Source: an uncultured Clostridia bacterium
GTDB taxonomy: Bacteria > Bacillota > Clostridia > Oscillospirales > Ruminococcaceae
Length of the DNA stretch: 22,672 nt
Assembly: GCA_947175655.1 (NCBI GenBank)
Contig: CAMWNQ010000007.1
Span: forward strand, 1 to 22,672
Reading direction: 5' to 3'
Below the pieces are notes generated by a model. The model searched no databases. It saw only the letters and a list, made by a program, of their open reading frames with translations, and was not told the origin of the DNA. How positions within the stretch are numbered: position 1 is the first letter of the stretch; each line of letters begins with the position of its first letter. The position numbers and the translations under genes are program-made. This document shows, piece by piece, positions 15,875 through 22,669 of the stretch.

Positions 15875-16693
15875 TCAACAATCCTCTCTGTATATCAATA
15901 TTTCAAATTCTGTTTCTGTATCAAGAGTATCAAGCAATGATAATCTTTCCTGTTCCTTTTTACCAGTCTTGTAGTAATAAGGAGTCATAGAGAACAGATT
16001 CATAATATCCTGATTTGATTTAAGATGTATATTCCTGCATATCTTTTCAGACGATATGAATTTAAAGCCCTCTATTTTATAATCTTTTACCTCGTTTTTG
16101 TATGGCACATCATATACAGCCTTTTTAAGTGACCACAGATGATTTTCAGATGGTATTACCATTACAAGAAATTTATCAGGTTTAAGAACTCTCAGAAATT
16201 CAGACTGACAAAACGGTGCAAAGATATTTATTATTACATCTGCTTTTGCATCTGCTACAGGCATATTGAATATACTTCCGACGGCATATGATATATTTTT
16301 ATTTTTTTTTGATGCAGAATCAACAGCGGTTTTTGAAATATCAATACCGCATATATCTATATTATTTTTGTTGCTGAAATAATTATATATCCCAGCTGTA
16401 TAATATCCCTCTCCACAGCCGGCATCAAGAATAAAATTACCATCTTTTACATATTTTTCAAGACTTATGCAGAGGGACTCAAGAAGGTGTGAATAATATC
16501 CTTTTTCAAGAAAATTTTTCCTTGCATTCACCATAAATTTATTATCGCCGTGTACATTGCCTTTTCCCTGAAAGAGATTCACATATCCGCTTTTAGCTCT
16601 GTCAAAAACGTGATTTTTACTGCATATATAACTTTTTTTACTTTCATTCAGATTAAGTAATTCACTACATACGGGACAAGTAAAATAATTCAT
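15875..16693 (-). CDS. RlmA-type 23S rRNA guanine-N1 methyltransferase
   Basis: A 272-residue SAM-dependent methyltransferase of the RlmA family, which modifies G745 or G748 in helix 35 of 23S rRNA. The N-terminal zinc site is complete (Cys6, Cys9, Cys24, His28), followed by the typical FDRAKSGYVNLFQ and the SAM motif LDAGCGEGYY. In Gram-positives the G748 form (RlmA-II) is linked to tylosin and mycinamicin resistance; which guanine is used here is not evident. The ATG at 16693 is chosen, with AAAGGA spaced 9-10 nt upstream; a TTG at 16699 is too close to that site. It begins 33 nt after trmK-nif3. Confidence 0.88.
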   Translation of the reverse strand: MNYFTCPVCSELLNLNESKKSYICSKNHVFDRAKSGYVNLFQGKGNVHGDNKFMVNARKNFLEKGYYSHLLESLCISLEKYVKDGNFILDAGCGEGYYTAGIYNYFSNKNNIDICGIDISKTAVDSASKKNKNISYAVGSIFNMPVADAKADVIINIFAPFCQSEFLRVLKPDKFLVMVIPSENHLWSLKKAVYDVPYKNEVKDYKIEGFKFISSEKICRNIHLKSNQDIMNLFSMTPYYYKTGKKEQERLSLLDTLDTETEFEILIYREDC

Positions 16694-16710
16694 ATACAAT
16701 TCCTTTCTTA

Positions 16711-16730
16711 TATAATTTATAATGCATCAT
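16711..16730. repeat. Short AT-rich repeat remnant, locus 8
   Basis: TATAATTTATAATGCATCAT between rlmA and the trmK-nif3 stop is a partial copy of the main repeat; it contains most of the TGA stop (16727-16729). Confidence 0.5.
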
Positions 16731-18181
16731 TTTATGTATTTCACGGGGTCTTCCGAAGTTTCCGCAATTACTGTTTCAATAAACGGAAAATTAGCATCAA
16801 GTACATTTTTAAGATGTTCAAGCACAAGATTTTCTGTATGGAAGTGACCGCAGTCAAAAAGATTAATATTATTGTTTATAGCAGAAATCCAGACATCGTG
16901 TTTTACATCACCTGTAATAAGAGTATCACAGCTCTTTGCCATAGCCTCAGAAAGCATTGAACCTCCTGAACCTGAACAGAATACAATACGTTTTACATAT
17001 CTCTTTCTGTTGCAGAAACGTATAACATTACAACCGAATATTTCTTTAAGTACACTTCCGAATTTTTCAGTATCCTCTTCCTCTTCAAGAGTACATATTT
17101 TACCAAGCGAAAGACCGTTGCCAAGTTCCTCAAAGGGTTCAGGCTCACCGTAAAATTTGAAACGTTTGGAAAGCTTTTCAAGTATAACGCCATTTGTACC
17201 GTCTTCAGCAATATCAAGATTTGTATGCATACATATGGCACTGATGTCATTCTGAATAAGACGATATACAACAGAAGTTTCGTTTATACTTTTCAGAGGT
17301 TCAAATATAACAGGGTGATGCGATATTATCATATCACAGCCTTTTGCTCTTGCCTCAAAAACCGTATCATTAGTTATATCAAGTGAAAGCATAATTTTAT
17401 TTACAGGTCTATAACGATTTCCAACAAGATAACCGGAATTGTCCCACTTTTCCTGATGTGAAAACGGATAAAGCCTGTCAAGTGTCTCGTATACATATAT
17501 TCTACCTAAACGTTTTTCCAATGCAAGCAAACCAATCAGACCTGCCAGTTTACTTTTTTCTGCATATCCCTTAATATCCCCTGAATTTTTAAGTCCCTCG
17601 GCGATTTTTTCAAGTTTATGACTTTTTCTGTTTATATATTCCCTTGCAATATTGTCATTGACATCAAGCTGACCGATAACTGAGGCCAAATCAAGTAGTT
17701 TTACACTGTCTCCGCAGTATATACATTTCATAACAGTATATATAAATTTACCGTCCTCAACGGCTTTTTCCTGACTTATTTTATATCCGTTTGCATAGAG
17801 CCATTTTCGTAGTTCAGGAGCTTTTGTCATAGGCTGTAATATAAGAGTTACTTCGTTTTTCAGCCATTCTGCATTTTTTATAATATCAATAATAGTTTCT
17901 CCGCCCATACCAGCAATAATTACATCAGTAACATCATCACTCGGAACTTCCCTGAGACCGTCAGATAATATCAGTTTTACTTTATCCTGAATATTATATT
18001 TATTTATAGTATTTTCGGCAAATTCCAGCGGTTTCGGGTTTATATCAGAGGCAATCACATAACTGCATTTGCCTGTAAGTACAAGTTCTGCCGGAAGATA
18101 TGCGTGGTCTGTACCTACATCACAGGCAATACCTTTTCCACTTACAAAATCCGCACAGGCTTTCAATCTGTTATCAAGCAT
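16727..18181 (-). CDS. Fused TrmK tRNA (m1A22) methyltransferase and Nif3-like protein
   Basis: A 484-residue fusion of two proteins normally encoded by neighbouring genes (B. subtilis trmK/yqfN and yqfO). Residues 1 to about 225 are TrmK, which methylates N1 of A22 in tRNA: SAM motif DVGTDHAYLP (21-30), ASDINPKPLE, IIAGMGGETI. Residues about 228-484 are a Nif3/DUF34 protein: SHQEKWDNSGYLVG, ISHHPVIFEP (His288, His289), MHTNLD and the late DCGHFHTE, giving the paired metal site. The join lies at LEKRLG/RIYVYETL, with no stop or frame break. The Nif3 partner's function is uncertain. AAAGGG precedes the ATG. It heads the unit running to araC; the spacer upstream is mostly repeat. Confidence 0.88.
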   Translation of the reverse strand: MLDNRLKACADFVSGKGIACDVGTDHAYLPAELVLTGKCSYVIASDINPKPLEFAENTINKYNIQDKVKLILSDGLREVPSDDVTDVIIAGMGGETIIDIIKNAEWLKNEVTLILQPMTKAPELRKWLYANGYKISQEKAVEDGKFIYTVMKCIYCGDSVKLLDLASVIGQLDVNDNIAREYINRKSHKLEKIAEGLKNSGDIKGYAEKSKLAGLIGLLALEKRLGRIYVYETLDRLYPFSHQEKWDNSGYLVGNRYRPVNKIMLSLDITNDTVFEARAKGCDMIISHHPVIFEPLKSINETSVVYRLIQNDISAICMHTNLDIAEDGTNGVILEKLSKRFKFYGEPEPFEELGNGLSLGKICTLEEEEDTEKFGSVLKEIFGCNVIRFCNRKRYVKRIVFCSGSGGSMLSEAMAKSCDTLITGDVKHDVWISAINNNINLFDCGHFHTENLVLEHLKNVLDANFPFIETVIAETSEDPVKYIK

Positions 18182-18196
18182 AAAAACATACCCTTT

Positions 18197-18321
18197 CTGA
18201 TAATTAATAATTCATAATTATATGATAATTTTGCACTCTTAATTATACATTGATTTATAATTCATAATTATGCATTATGAATTATGCATTGATTATTATG
18301 CATTCATAATTATGAATTATA
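18197..18321. repeat. AT-rich palindromic repeat cluster, locus 9
   Basis: This is the longest cluster, with at least five units including ATTCATAATTATATGATAAT, ATTGATTTATAATTCATAAT and TGCATTATGAATTATGCATT. It shares its order of words with the cluster at 2395-2511. It fills the spacer upstream of trmK-nif3, so the promoter of that operon must lie in it or be formed by it. Confidence 0.8.
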
Positions 18322-18359
18322 AAAATAAAAGGGCAGTCCTGAAAAAAATCAGACTGCCC
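18322..18359 (-). terminator. Intrinsic terminator of the DUF1858 gene
   Basis: GGGCAGTC (18331-18338) pairs with GACTGCCC (18352-18359), and on the minus strand the stem is followed by TTTTATTTTTAT. It lies about 20 nt after the DUF1858 stop. Confidence 0.85.
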
Positions 18360-18379
18360 CTGCCAGAAACATAGTAAAA

Positions 18380-18589
18380 TTATTCTTTGTCAGCTCCAGC
18401 GAAATGAGCGTTAAGCTTTTCAACGAGTGCATCAGCATCAGTGCCGTGAACCATACAAGCATCCTCAATAGATTCGCCTCTTGAAGCCGGACAGCCGAGA
18501 CAGTGCATACCTATTTCGAGGAAATAAGGTGCAACAGTTGCATCAGCGTCGAGAATATCTCCGATTATTGTATTTTTAGTAACAACCAT
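18380..18589 (-). CDS. DUF1858 redox-disulfide domain protein
   Basis: A 69-residue protein of the DUF1858 / hybrid-cluster-protein-associated redox disulfide family. The pattern IGMHCLGCPAS places a CxxC (Cys30, Cys33) at the start of a helix, followed by ESIEDACMVHGTDADALVEKLN. The family is presumed to have a thiol-redox or metal-linked role; no partner hybrid cluster gene is in the window. AAAGGAA lies upstream of the ATG. Confidence 0.88.
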   Translation of the reverse strand: MVVTKNTIIGDILDADATVAPYFLEIGMHCLGCPASRGESIEDACMVHGTDADALVEKLNAHFAGADKE

Positions 18590-18638
18590 AATTTAAACAT
18601 TCCTTTCTTTTCTTATATTATGCCGACTTTAGAAAAAA

Positions 18639-18668
18639 AATATACATAAAGCCTGCAAAAAAAGTCAA
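18639..18668 (-). promoter_or_regulatory. Probable promoter of the DUF1858 gene
   Basis: On the minus strand, TTGACT (18663-18668) and TATATT (18639-18644) have an 18-bp spacer. The -35 overlaps the tail of the upstream gene's terminator. Confidence 0.5.
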
Positions 18669-18690
18669 AGCACAGCAAAAATAGCTGTGC
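18655..18690 (-). terminator. Intrinsic terminator of the zinc-ribbon gene
   Basis: GCACAGC (18670-18676) pairs with GCTGTGC (18684-18690). On the minus strand it is followed by TTTGACTTTTTTT, an interrupted T-run. Confidence 0.7.
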
Positions 18691-18708
18691 CATGAATTTT
18701 TTGATTAA

Positions 18709-18984
18709 TTAGTTCTGGTCTTTTTTTGCAAAGCATTCACTGCAATAAATAGGCTTGCCTTCCTTAGGTTCAAATGGAACTCTAGCCTCGTTACCACATG
18801 AAGCACAAACGCCAGTGTACATAACTCTGCCACCCTTATTTGTGTTTTTTCTTGCGTCACGGCAAGGCTTGCATCTTTGCGGTTCATTTTCAAAACCTTT
18901 TTCAGCATAAAATTCCTGTTCGCCTGCACTGAAAATAAATTCACTACCGCAGTCCTTGCAAACTAATGTCTTGTCTTCGTACAT
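18709..18984 (-). CDS. Double zinc-ribbon protein
   Basis: A 91-residue protein with eight cysteines in four CxxC pairs (9/12, 38/41, 60/63, 81/84), enough for two zinc sites. The first half matches the probable zinc-ribbon family in which a CKDCGSEFIF block is followed by GEQEFYAEKGF. The second half is a separate CxxC...YCSECF ribbon. The function is unknown; nucleic-acid or ribosome binding is common among such proteins. GCGAGG is the ribosome binding site. The nearest promoter is about 240 nt upstream, so its mRNA may carry the structured RNA at 19009-19217 as leader. Confidence 0.85.
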   Translation of the reverse strand: MYEDKTLVCKDCGSEFIFSAGEQEFYAEKGFENEPQRCKPCRDARKNTNKGGRVMYTGVCASCGNEARVPFEPKEGKPIYCSECFAKKDQN

Positions 18985-19008
18985 AATAATATACCTCGCT
19001 TTAAATAT

Positions 19009-19217
19009 GTGACATACTCCCTCACCTTAATAAGGCGGGGCTTCTGATTTAACAGATGCTTCCCACTCAATACATCTTAGATACAGATGTAAGTATCAAT
19101 GGGCTAACCCCGTGTGTCCCACGGTTCTCTAAGAGCATTACTGTTGACTTTTTCACCGGAAACTAATCCGGACATTCTGAACCCGAGAAATAAAATGCAG
19201 TAACAAATGCTATCATA
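19009..19217 (-). ncRNA. Orphan omega-RNA-like / IS200-IS605 right-end-like structured RNA
   Basis: On the minus strand a perfect promoter leads into about 209 nt that folds into five successive hairpins: 19156-19171 (CCGGA/TCCGG), 19110-19124 (CCGTG/CACGG), 19062-19103 (ends CCCA/TGGG, inner ACATCT/AGATGT), 19040-19059 (GCATCTG/CAGAAGC) and 19020-19040 (CCCCGCCTT/AAGGTGAGG, one mismatch). The 3' end reads GAAGCCCC, hairpin, GAGGGAGTATGTCAC. This resembles the right end of TnpB-type IS200/IS605 elements, whose omega RNA overlaps the tnpB 3' end. A same-strand frame ends at 19104 (NALREPWDTRG), 95 nt before the end, as a tnpB tail might, but no RuvC motif is present. No tnpA, tnpB or iscB is in the window. 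An alternative is a leader of the zinc-ribbon gene. Confidence 0.5.
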
Positions 19218-19223
19218 ATAATT

Positions 19224-19252
19224 ATTATACAGGCAAAAAATAAATTTGTCAA
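19224..19252 (-). promoter_or_regulatory. Sigma-A promoter of the orphan structured RNA
   Basis: On the minus strand, TTGACA (19247-19252) and TATAAT (19224-19229) are perfect consensus boxes with a 17-bp spacer. The start is predicted near 19217. No coding gene begins until 18984. Confidence 0.8.
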
Positions 19253-19275
19253 TGATTTTTCGATAAAAAATATAT

Positions 19276-19297
19276 ATATGACAAAAAAACGTCATAT
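19276..19297 (-). terminator. Possible terminator of the DivIVA-like gene
   Basis: ATATGAC (19276-19282) pairs with GTCATAT (19291-19297) around an 8-nt loop. On the minus strand it is followed by ATATATTTTTTATC, a weak T-run. The rest of 19253-19342 shows no other signal. Confidence 0.35.
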
Positions 19298-19342
19298 TCT
19301 CCATAAAATTAATATAAAAACTGGGCAATTTGCACACTGAAA

Positions 19343-19378
19343 ATAATTCATAATTATGCATTTTTAATTATAAATTAC
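19343..19378. repeat. AT-rich palindromic repeat, locus 10
   Basis: ATTCATAATTATGCATTTTT followed by AATTATAAATTA abuts and includes the stop codon (19375-19377) of the DivIVA-like gene. Confidence 0.75.
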
Positions 19379-21207
19379 TGTCCACTGTTTTTGGCATCTT
19401 CTTCAGCAGCTTTTACAAGTGCAGACATATCAAAATTAAAGCTATTTACTTTTTTAGCCTTTTTTTCCTGAGGAGAAACTTCACGGTGTACAGGCTGTGC
19501 TGGCTGTTCTGGTTCTTCTTCTGGAACTTTGGACGCTTCCATTTCAGCAGCTCTTACTATTTCGGCCATATCAAAATCAAAGTTCACCGGTTTTTTAGAT
19601 GACTTTTCAGTTTTAGGAGCAGAAGCTGGTGCAGGTCTTGGAATACTGTTGATTTCTGGTATCTGTTGTTTTGATAAATCAACATCAGCATTTTTCACAG
19701 GTTCTTTTTTTACTTCATCTTTTATTGAAATGTCATTCATAGATTCTTTTTTGCCGATATTGACAGCTGGTTCGATTTTTTCATCAGATATAGCTTTTCT
19801 TGCCTCTGCAATAGCAATATCAGCTTCTTTGAGTCTGTCTTTAGTCTGAGATGTAATTTTCTCCATAGTGCTTGCCATAACAACAAGTTTTGAATTTATG
19901 CTTTCGATTTCATTTCTGAGCATATTTCTTACTACATCAGTCATAGAGTTAATACGTTCAGCCTCTTTATTTGCGTGTGATATAGTATTTTCAGCCTGTT
20001 CATTAGCCTGTTTTCTGGTAAAATCAGCTTTTTCATTTGCATCTTTTATATATGATTCAGCAGTAGTATTTGCAATGCTGATAGTTTTTTCAGCCTCCAT
20101 CTTGGCATCATTAATAGTTTTTTCTGCTTCAGCTCTGGCACTGCTAAGAGTTTTTTCAGCTTTGGCATTAGCTTCACTGATAGTTTTTTCAGCTTCTTTC
20201 TTGGCTTTTTCTTCCTGTTCCATAGTAAACTGCTGAGCTTTGACAAAAAGTTCATTCATCATAGCACCGGATTTAAGCTTTGCGACTTCTTCATTAAGTC
20301 TTGTGATTTCAGCATCCTTTTCAGCATCTGCACTTGAAGATTCAGATACATTCTGACTCTGTGATTTAAGTTCAGCAATTTCCTGTTCTTTCTGTGAGAT
20401 AATATTCTTACATTCATTAAGCTGAGTTTCAAGAGCTTTGAGACCCTGATTTTTAGCATCAATTTCTGCCTGAAGAGCTTTAACCTCTGCTGAACTTGCC
20501 TGAGCGCTGACTGTCGCACGGATTTCTTCCATACGTTTTTTAGCAATTTCCATCTGACCTCTGAGTTTTTCGATTTCAGCCTTGGAAGATGCGAGTTCAT
20601 TTTTAGCTGATGCAAGTTCATTTTTAGTAGTTTCAAGTTCCTGTTCAGCCTGAGGATTACCGAGTGATTCACCTTTTCCGGCAAGTCTCTGACGTGCAAC
20701 TTCAATCTGACTTTTAAGTCTTTCGTTTTCGGATTTGACTGATTTTATTTCTGCTTCAAGTTTAATCATTTCAGCCTTATTACCGTTATTTACAGCCTGT
20801 ACTGGAACTCCAGAAACAGATGATGAATCGCCTGTAATCTGTTGTTTAAGTGATTCAAGCTGTTGTTTAAGATTTTCATTTTCAGCTTGAAGCTGTTTTT
20901 CGACTTCAGGATTTCCAACCGGTATCTCTATGCCCTTTCCTTCGAGAGCTTTTTTAAGACTGTCATTTTCAGTCATAAGCTGTCTTACTTTATTATTGGA
21001 CTGATTCAGCTTATTTTGCATTTCCTCAAGTTTTTCACGATATCTTGTAATTTCTTCGTTTTCTTCTGGACTTGCCTGACGTGCTTCCTCAAGTTCCTTT
21101 TTGAGGTTTTCAATTTTTGTATTGAGCTCATCAAGAAACTGGTGTACATCTTCTTTAACAAAGCCGTTACCAATTTTAGTAGTTCTTAAAATAATATTTT
21201 CGCTCAT
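19375..21207 (-). CDS. Long DivIVA-like coiled-coil protein with hendecad repeats
   Basis: A 610-residue, mostly coiled-coil cytoplasmic protein. The N-terminus (ILRTTKIGNGFVKEDVHQF, then LDEL) resembles the DivIVA domain, which binds curved membrane at division sites. Residues about 30-320 are heptad-type coiled coil. Residues 339-415 are seven 11-residue repeats of the form AEKTISEANAK. The charged Pro-rich tail carries a duplicated motif, FDFDMAEIVRAAEMEA (543-558) and FNFDMSALVKAAEEDA (590-605). It is far longer than typical DivIVA (about 160-230). The ATG at 21207 follows GGAG by 9 nt; a TTG at 21231 is rejected. It lies downstream of ftsZ but has its own promoter. A role in division or polar growth is inferred from domain and neighbour. 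Confidence 0.8.
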   Translation of the reverse strand: MSENIILRTTKIGNGFVKEDVHQFLDELNTKIENLKKELEEARQASPEENEEITRYREKLEEMQNKLNQSNNKVRQLMTENDSLKKALEGKGIEIPVGNPEVEKQLQAENENLKQQLESLKQQITGDSSSVSGVPVQAVNNGNKAEMIKLEAEIKSVKSENERLKSQIEVARQRLAGKGESLGNPQAEQELETTKNELASAKNELASSKAEIEKLRGQMEIAKKRMEEIRATVSAQASSAEVKALQAEIDAKNQGLKALETQLNECKNIISQKEQEIAELKSQSQNVSESSSADAEKDAEITRLNEEVAKLKSGAMMNELFVKAQQFTMEQEEKAKKEAEKTISEANAKAEKTLSSARAEAEKTINDAKMEAEKTISIANTTAESYIKDANEKADFTRKQANEQAENTISHANKEAERINSMTDVVRNMLRNEIESINSKLVVMASTMEKITSQTKDRLKEADIAIAEARKAISDEKIEPAVNIGKKESMNDISIKDEVKKEPVKNADVDLSKQQIPEINSIPRPAPASAPKTEKSSKKPVNFDFDMAEIVRAAEMEASKVPEEEPEQPAQPVHREVSPQEKKAKKVNSFNFDMSALVKAAEEDAKNSGQ

Positions 21208-21257
21208 TCTCAAATACTCCGTTCTCTGCAAAAGCAGTATTATTGATTCATATGATA

Positions 21258-21286
21258 ATTATATCATTTTTTATGTTTAATTTCAA
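21258..21286 (-). promoter_or_regulatory. Sigma-A promoter of the DivIVA-like gene
   Basis: On the minus strand, TTGAAA (21281-21286) and TATAAT (21258-21263) have a 17-bp spacer, about 45 nt upstream of the chosen start. Confidence 0.75.
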
Positions 21287-21349
21287 CAGCTTTGATGTAA
21301 AATTTTCATAGCATTTTTAGTGCATTTTTACTATAAGTATTGTAATCAC

Positions 21350-21382
21350 AAAAAAATACAGCCGGAATTTTTTATCCGGCTG
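21350..21382 (-). terminator. Intrinsic terminator of ftsZ
   Basis: CAGCCGGA (21359-21366) pairs perfectly with TCCGGCTG (21375-21382). On the minus strand the stem is followed by TATTTTTTTGTG, about 24 nt after the ftsZ stop. Confidence 0.9.
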
Positions 21383-21406
21383 TTATTATTTTTTTGTTGA
21401 AACAGA

Positions 21407-22558
21407 TTAATTTCCAAGCATTTTAAGTATAGCATCAAGGTCATCATCGTGAGCTGACGGCTGAGCTGTATTCTTCTTATCTCCGCCGAGACCTAGTGAT
21501 GAAAGGAGAGGATTATCTATTGAAATAACTTCTTCTTGCATACCGCTTTTTGCCTCTGTTTCTTCCGGCTGTGAGATTGTCGGAGGAATATCATCATCAT
21601 CCTGACCAAATCCGGCAGCAATTACAGTAATAGTCATTGCATCCTGCATATCGTCCTTGAATGCAGTACCAAAGATAAATTCAACACCATCAGCAGCAGT
21701 ATCTGTAATCTTCTTTGTAGCAGCATCAACATCAGATGCAAGAACATCGTTGGACATTGCAATATTGATAAGAAGTCTTTTTGCTCCGGAGATTGAAGTT
21801 TCGAGAAGTGGGCTGGAGATAACTGCTTCGGCAGCTTCCTTTGCCTTTTCCTTACCTGAACCGTGACCGATAGCCATATGTGCATAACCTGCACCCTTCA
21901 TAATAGTAGAAACGTCAGCAAAATCAAGATTGATATAGCCTTCTTCAACTATAAGGTCAGATATACTCTTTACACCTGTTTTAAGAACATCATCAGAAAG
22001 TGCAAATGACTGCATCATTGTAAGCGGTTTATCGATGCCTACAAGAAGACGTTCATTAGGGATAACGATAAGTGAATCGACATATTTTCTGAGTTCAGTA
22101 ATACCGGCTTCAGCCTGACGCATTTTTTGTTCTCTTTCAAAAAGGAAAGGTTTTGTAACAACAGCTACAGTAAGTATTCCCATTTCCTGAGCGATTTTTG
22201 CAACAACAGGAGCTGCACCTGTTCCTGTACCGCCTCCCATACCAGCAGTAATGAATACCATATCAGCACCTTTGAGATGTGTTTCGATTTCGTCTCTGCT
22301 TTCTTCAGCAGATTTCTGACCTACTTCAGGCTTATTGCCTGCACCTCTACCCTTTGTAAGCTTTGCACCGATTGGAATTCTTGTCGTTGCCTTTGACTTA
22401 TTAAGAGCCTTGGCATCTGTATTTATGGCAATATACTCAATATTATTTACTCCTGAATCAACCATACAGTTTACAGCGTTGCCTCCGCCTCCGCCAACAC
22501 CTATAACTTTTATATTGACATCCGGCTCGAGGGCTTCCTCATAGATAAAATCAGCCAT
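21407..22558 (-). CDS. ftsZ: Cell division GTPase FtsZ
   Basis: A 383-residue tubulin homologue that forms the Z ring at midcell. GTP-binding elements are intact: VIGVGGGGGNAVN (18-30), AINTDAKAL, and the tubulin signature GGGTGTG (108-114), with the T7 loop NLDFADVSTIM. Two details are unusual. The loop that is normally GLGAGANPE reads GRGAGNKPE (70-78). The C-terminal peptide is DDDLDAILKMLGN, not the common IPxFLR-type peptide that binds FtsA, SepF and other partners. GGAGGAG precedes the ATG. It has its own promoter and terminator, and no ftsA lies within the window. Confidence 0.97.
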   Translation of the reverse strand: MADFIYEEALEPDVNIKVIGVGGGGGNAVNCMVDSGVNNIEYIAINTDAKALNKSKATTRIPIGAKLTKGRGAGNKPEVGQKSAEESRDEIETHLKGADMVFITAGMGGGTGTGAAPVVAKIAQEMGILTVAVVTKPFLFEREQKMRQAEAGITELRKYVDSLIVIPNERLLVGIDKPLTMMQSFALSDDVLKTGVKSISDLIVEEGYINLDFADVSTIMKGAGYAHMAIGHGSGKEKAKEAAEAVISSPLLETSISGAKRLLINIAMSNDVLASDVDAATKKITDTAADGVEFIFGTAFKDDMQDAMTITVIAAGFGQDDDDIPPTISQPEETEAKSGMQEEVISIDNPLLSSLGLGGDKKNTAQPSAHDDDLDAILKMLGN

Positions 22559-22640
22559 TTTTTCGTACTCCTCCTGTTATTTTATATTCTAGATTTTTTT
22601 AAAACTACAAATGAAACTTCGTATCATTATAATAATATTC

Positions 22641-22669
22641 ATTATAATACTTTACTTTGAATTTGTCAA
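22641..22669 (-). promoter_or_regulatory. Sigma-A promoter of ftsZ
   Basis: On the minus strand, TTGACA (22664-22669) and TATAAT (22641-22646) are perfect consensus boxes with a 17-bp spacer. The start is predicted near 22634, giving a leader of about 75 nt. Confidence 0.85.

Noticed and set aside
18197..18321. Clustered repeats as a CRISPR array
   Set aside because: Units overlap, vary in length and lack regular unique spacers; no cas genes are nearby.
18182..18321. TATAAT-like words in the repeats as the trmK-nif3 promoter
   Set aside because: Many -10-like words occur by chance in the repeat; none has a good -35 at 16-18 bp, so no single promoter is called.
19104..19361. An 85-codon minus-strand reading frame as a protein gene
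   Set aside because: It starts upstream of the promoter, crosses the hairpins, and has AT-biased, low-complexity composition. Only its tail (REPWDTRG) may be a relic of a tnpB end; no RuvC or zinc motif is seen.
20259..20705. A 148-codon Lys/Leu-rich frame inside the DivIVA-like gene
   Set aside because: It is an out-of-frame reading of coiled-coil codons, with composition typical of a shadow frame.
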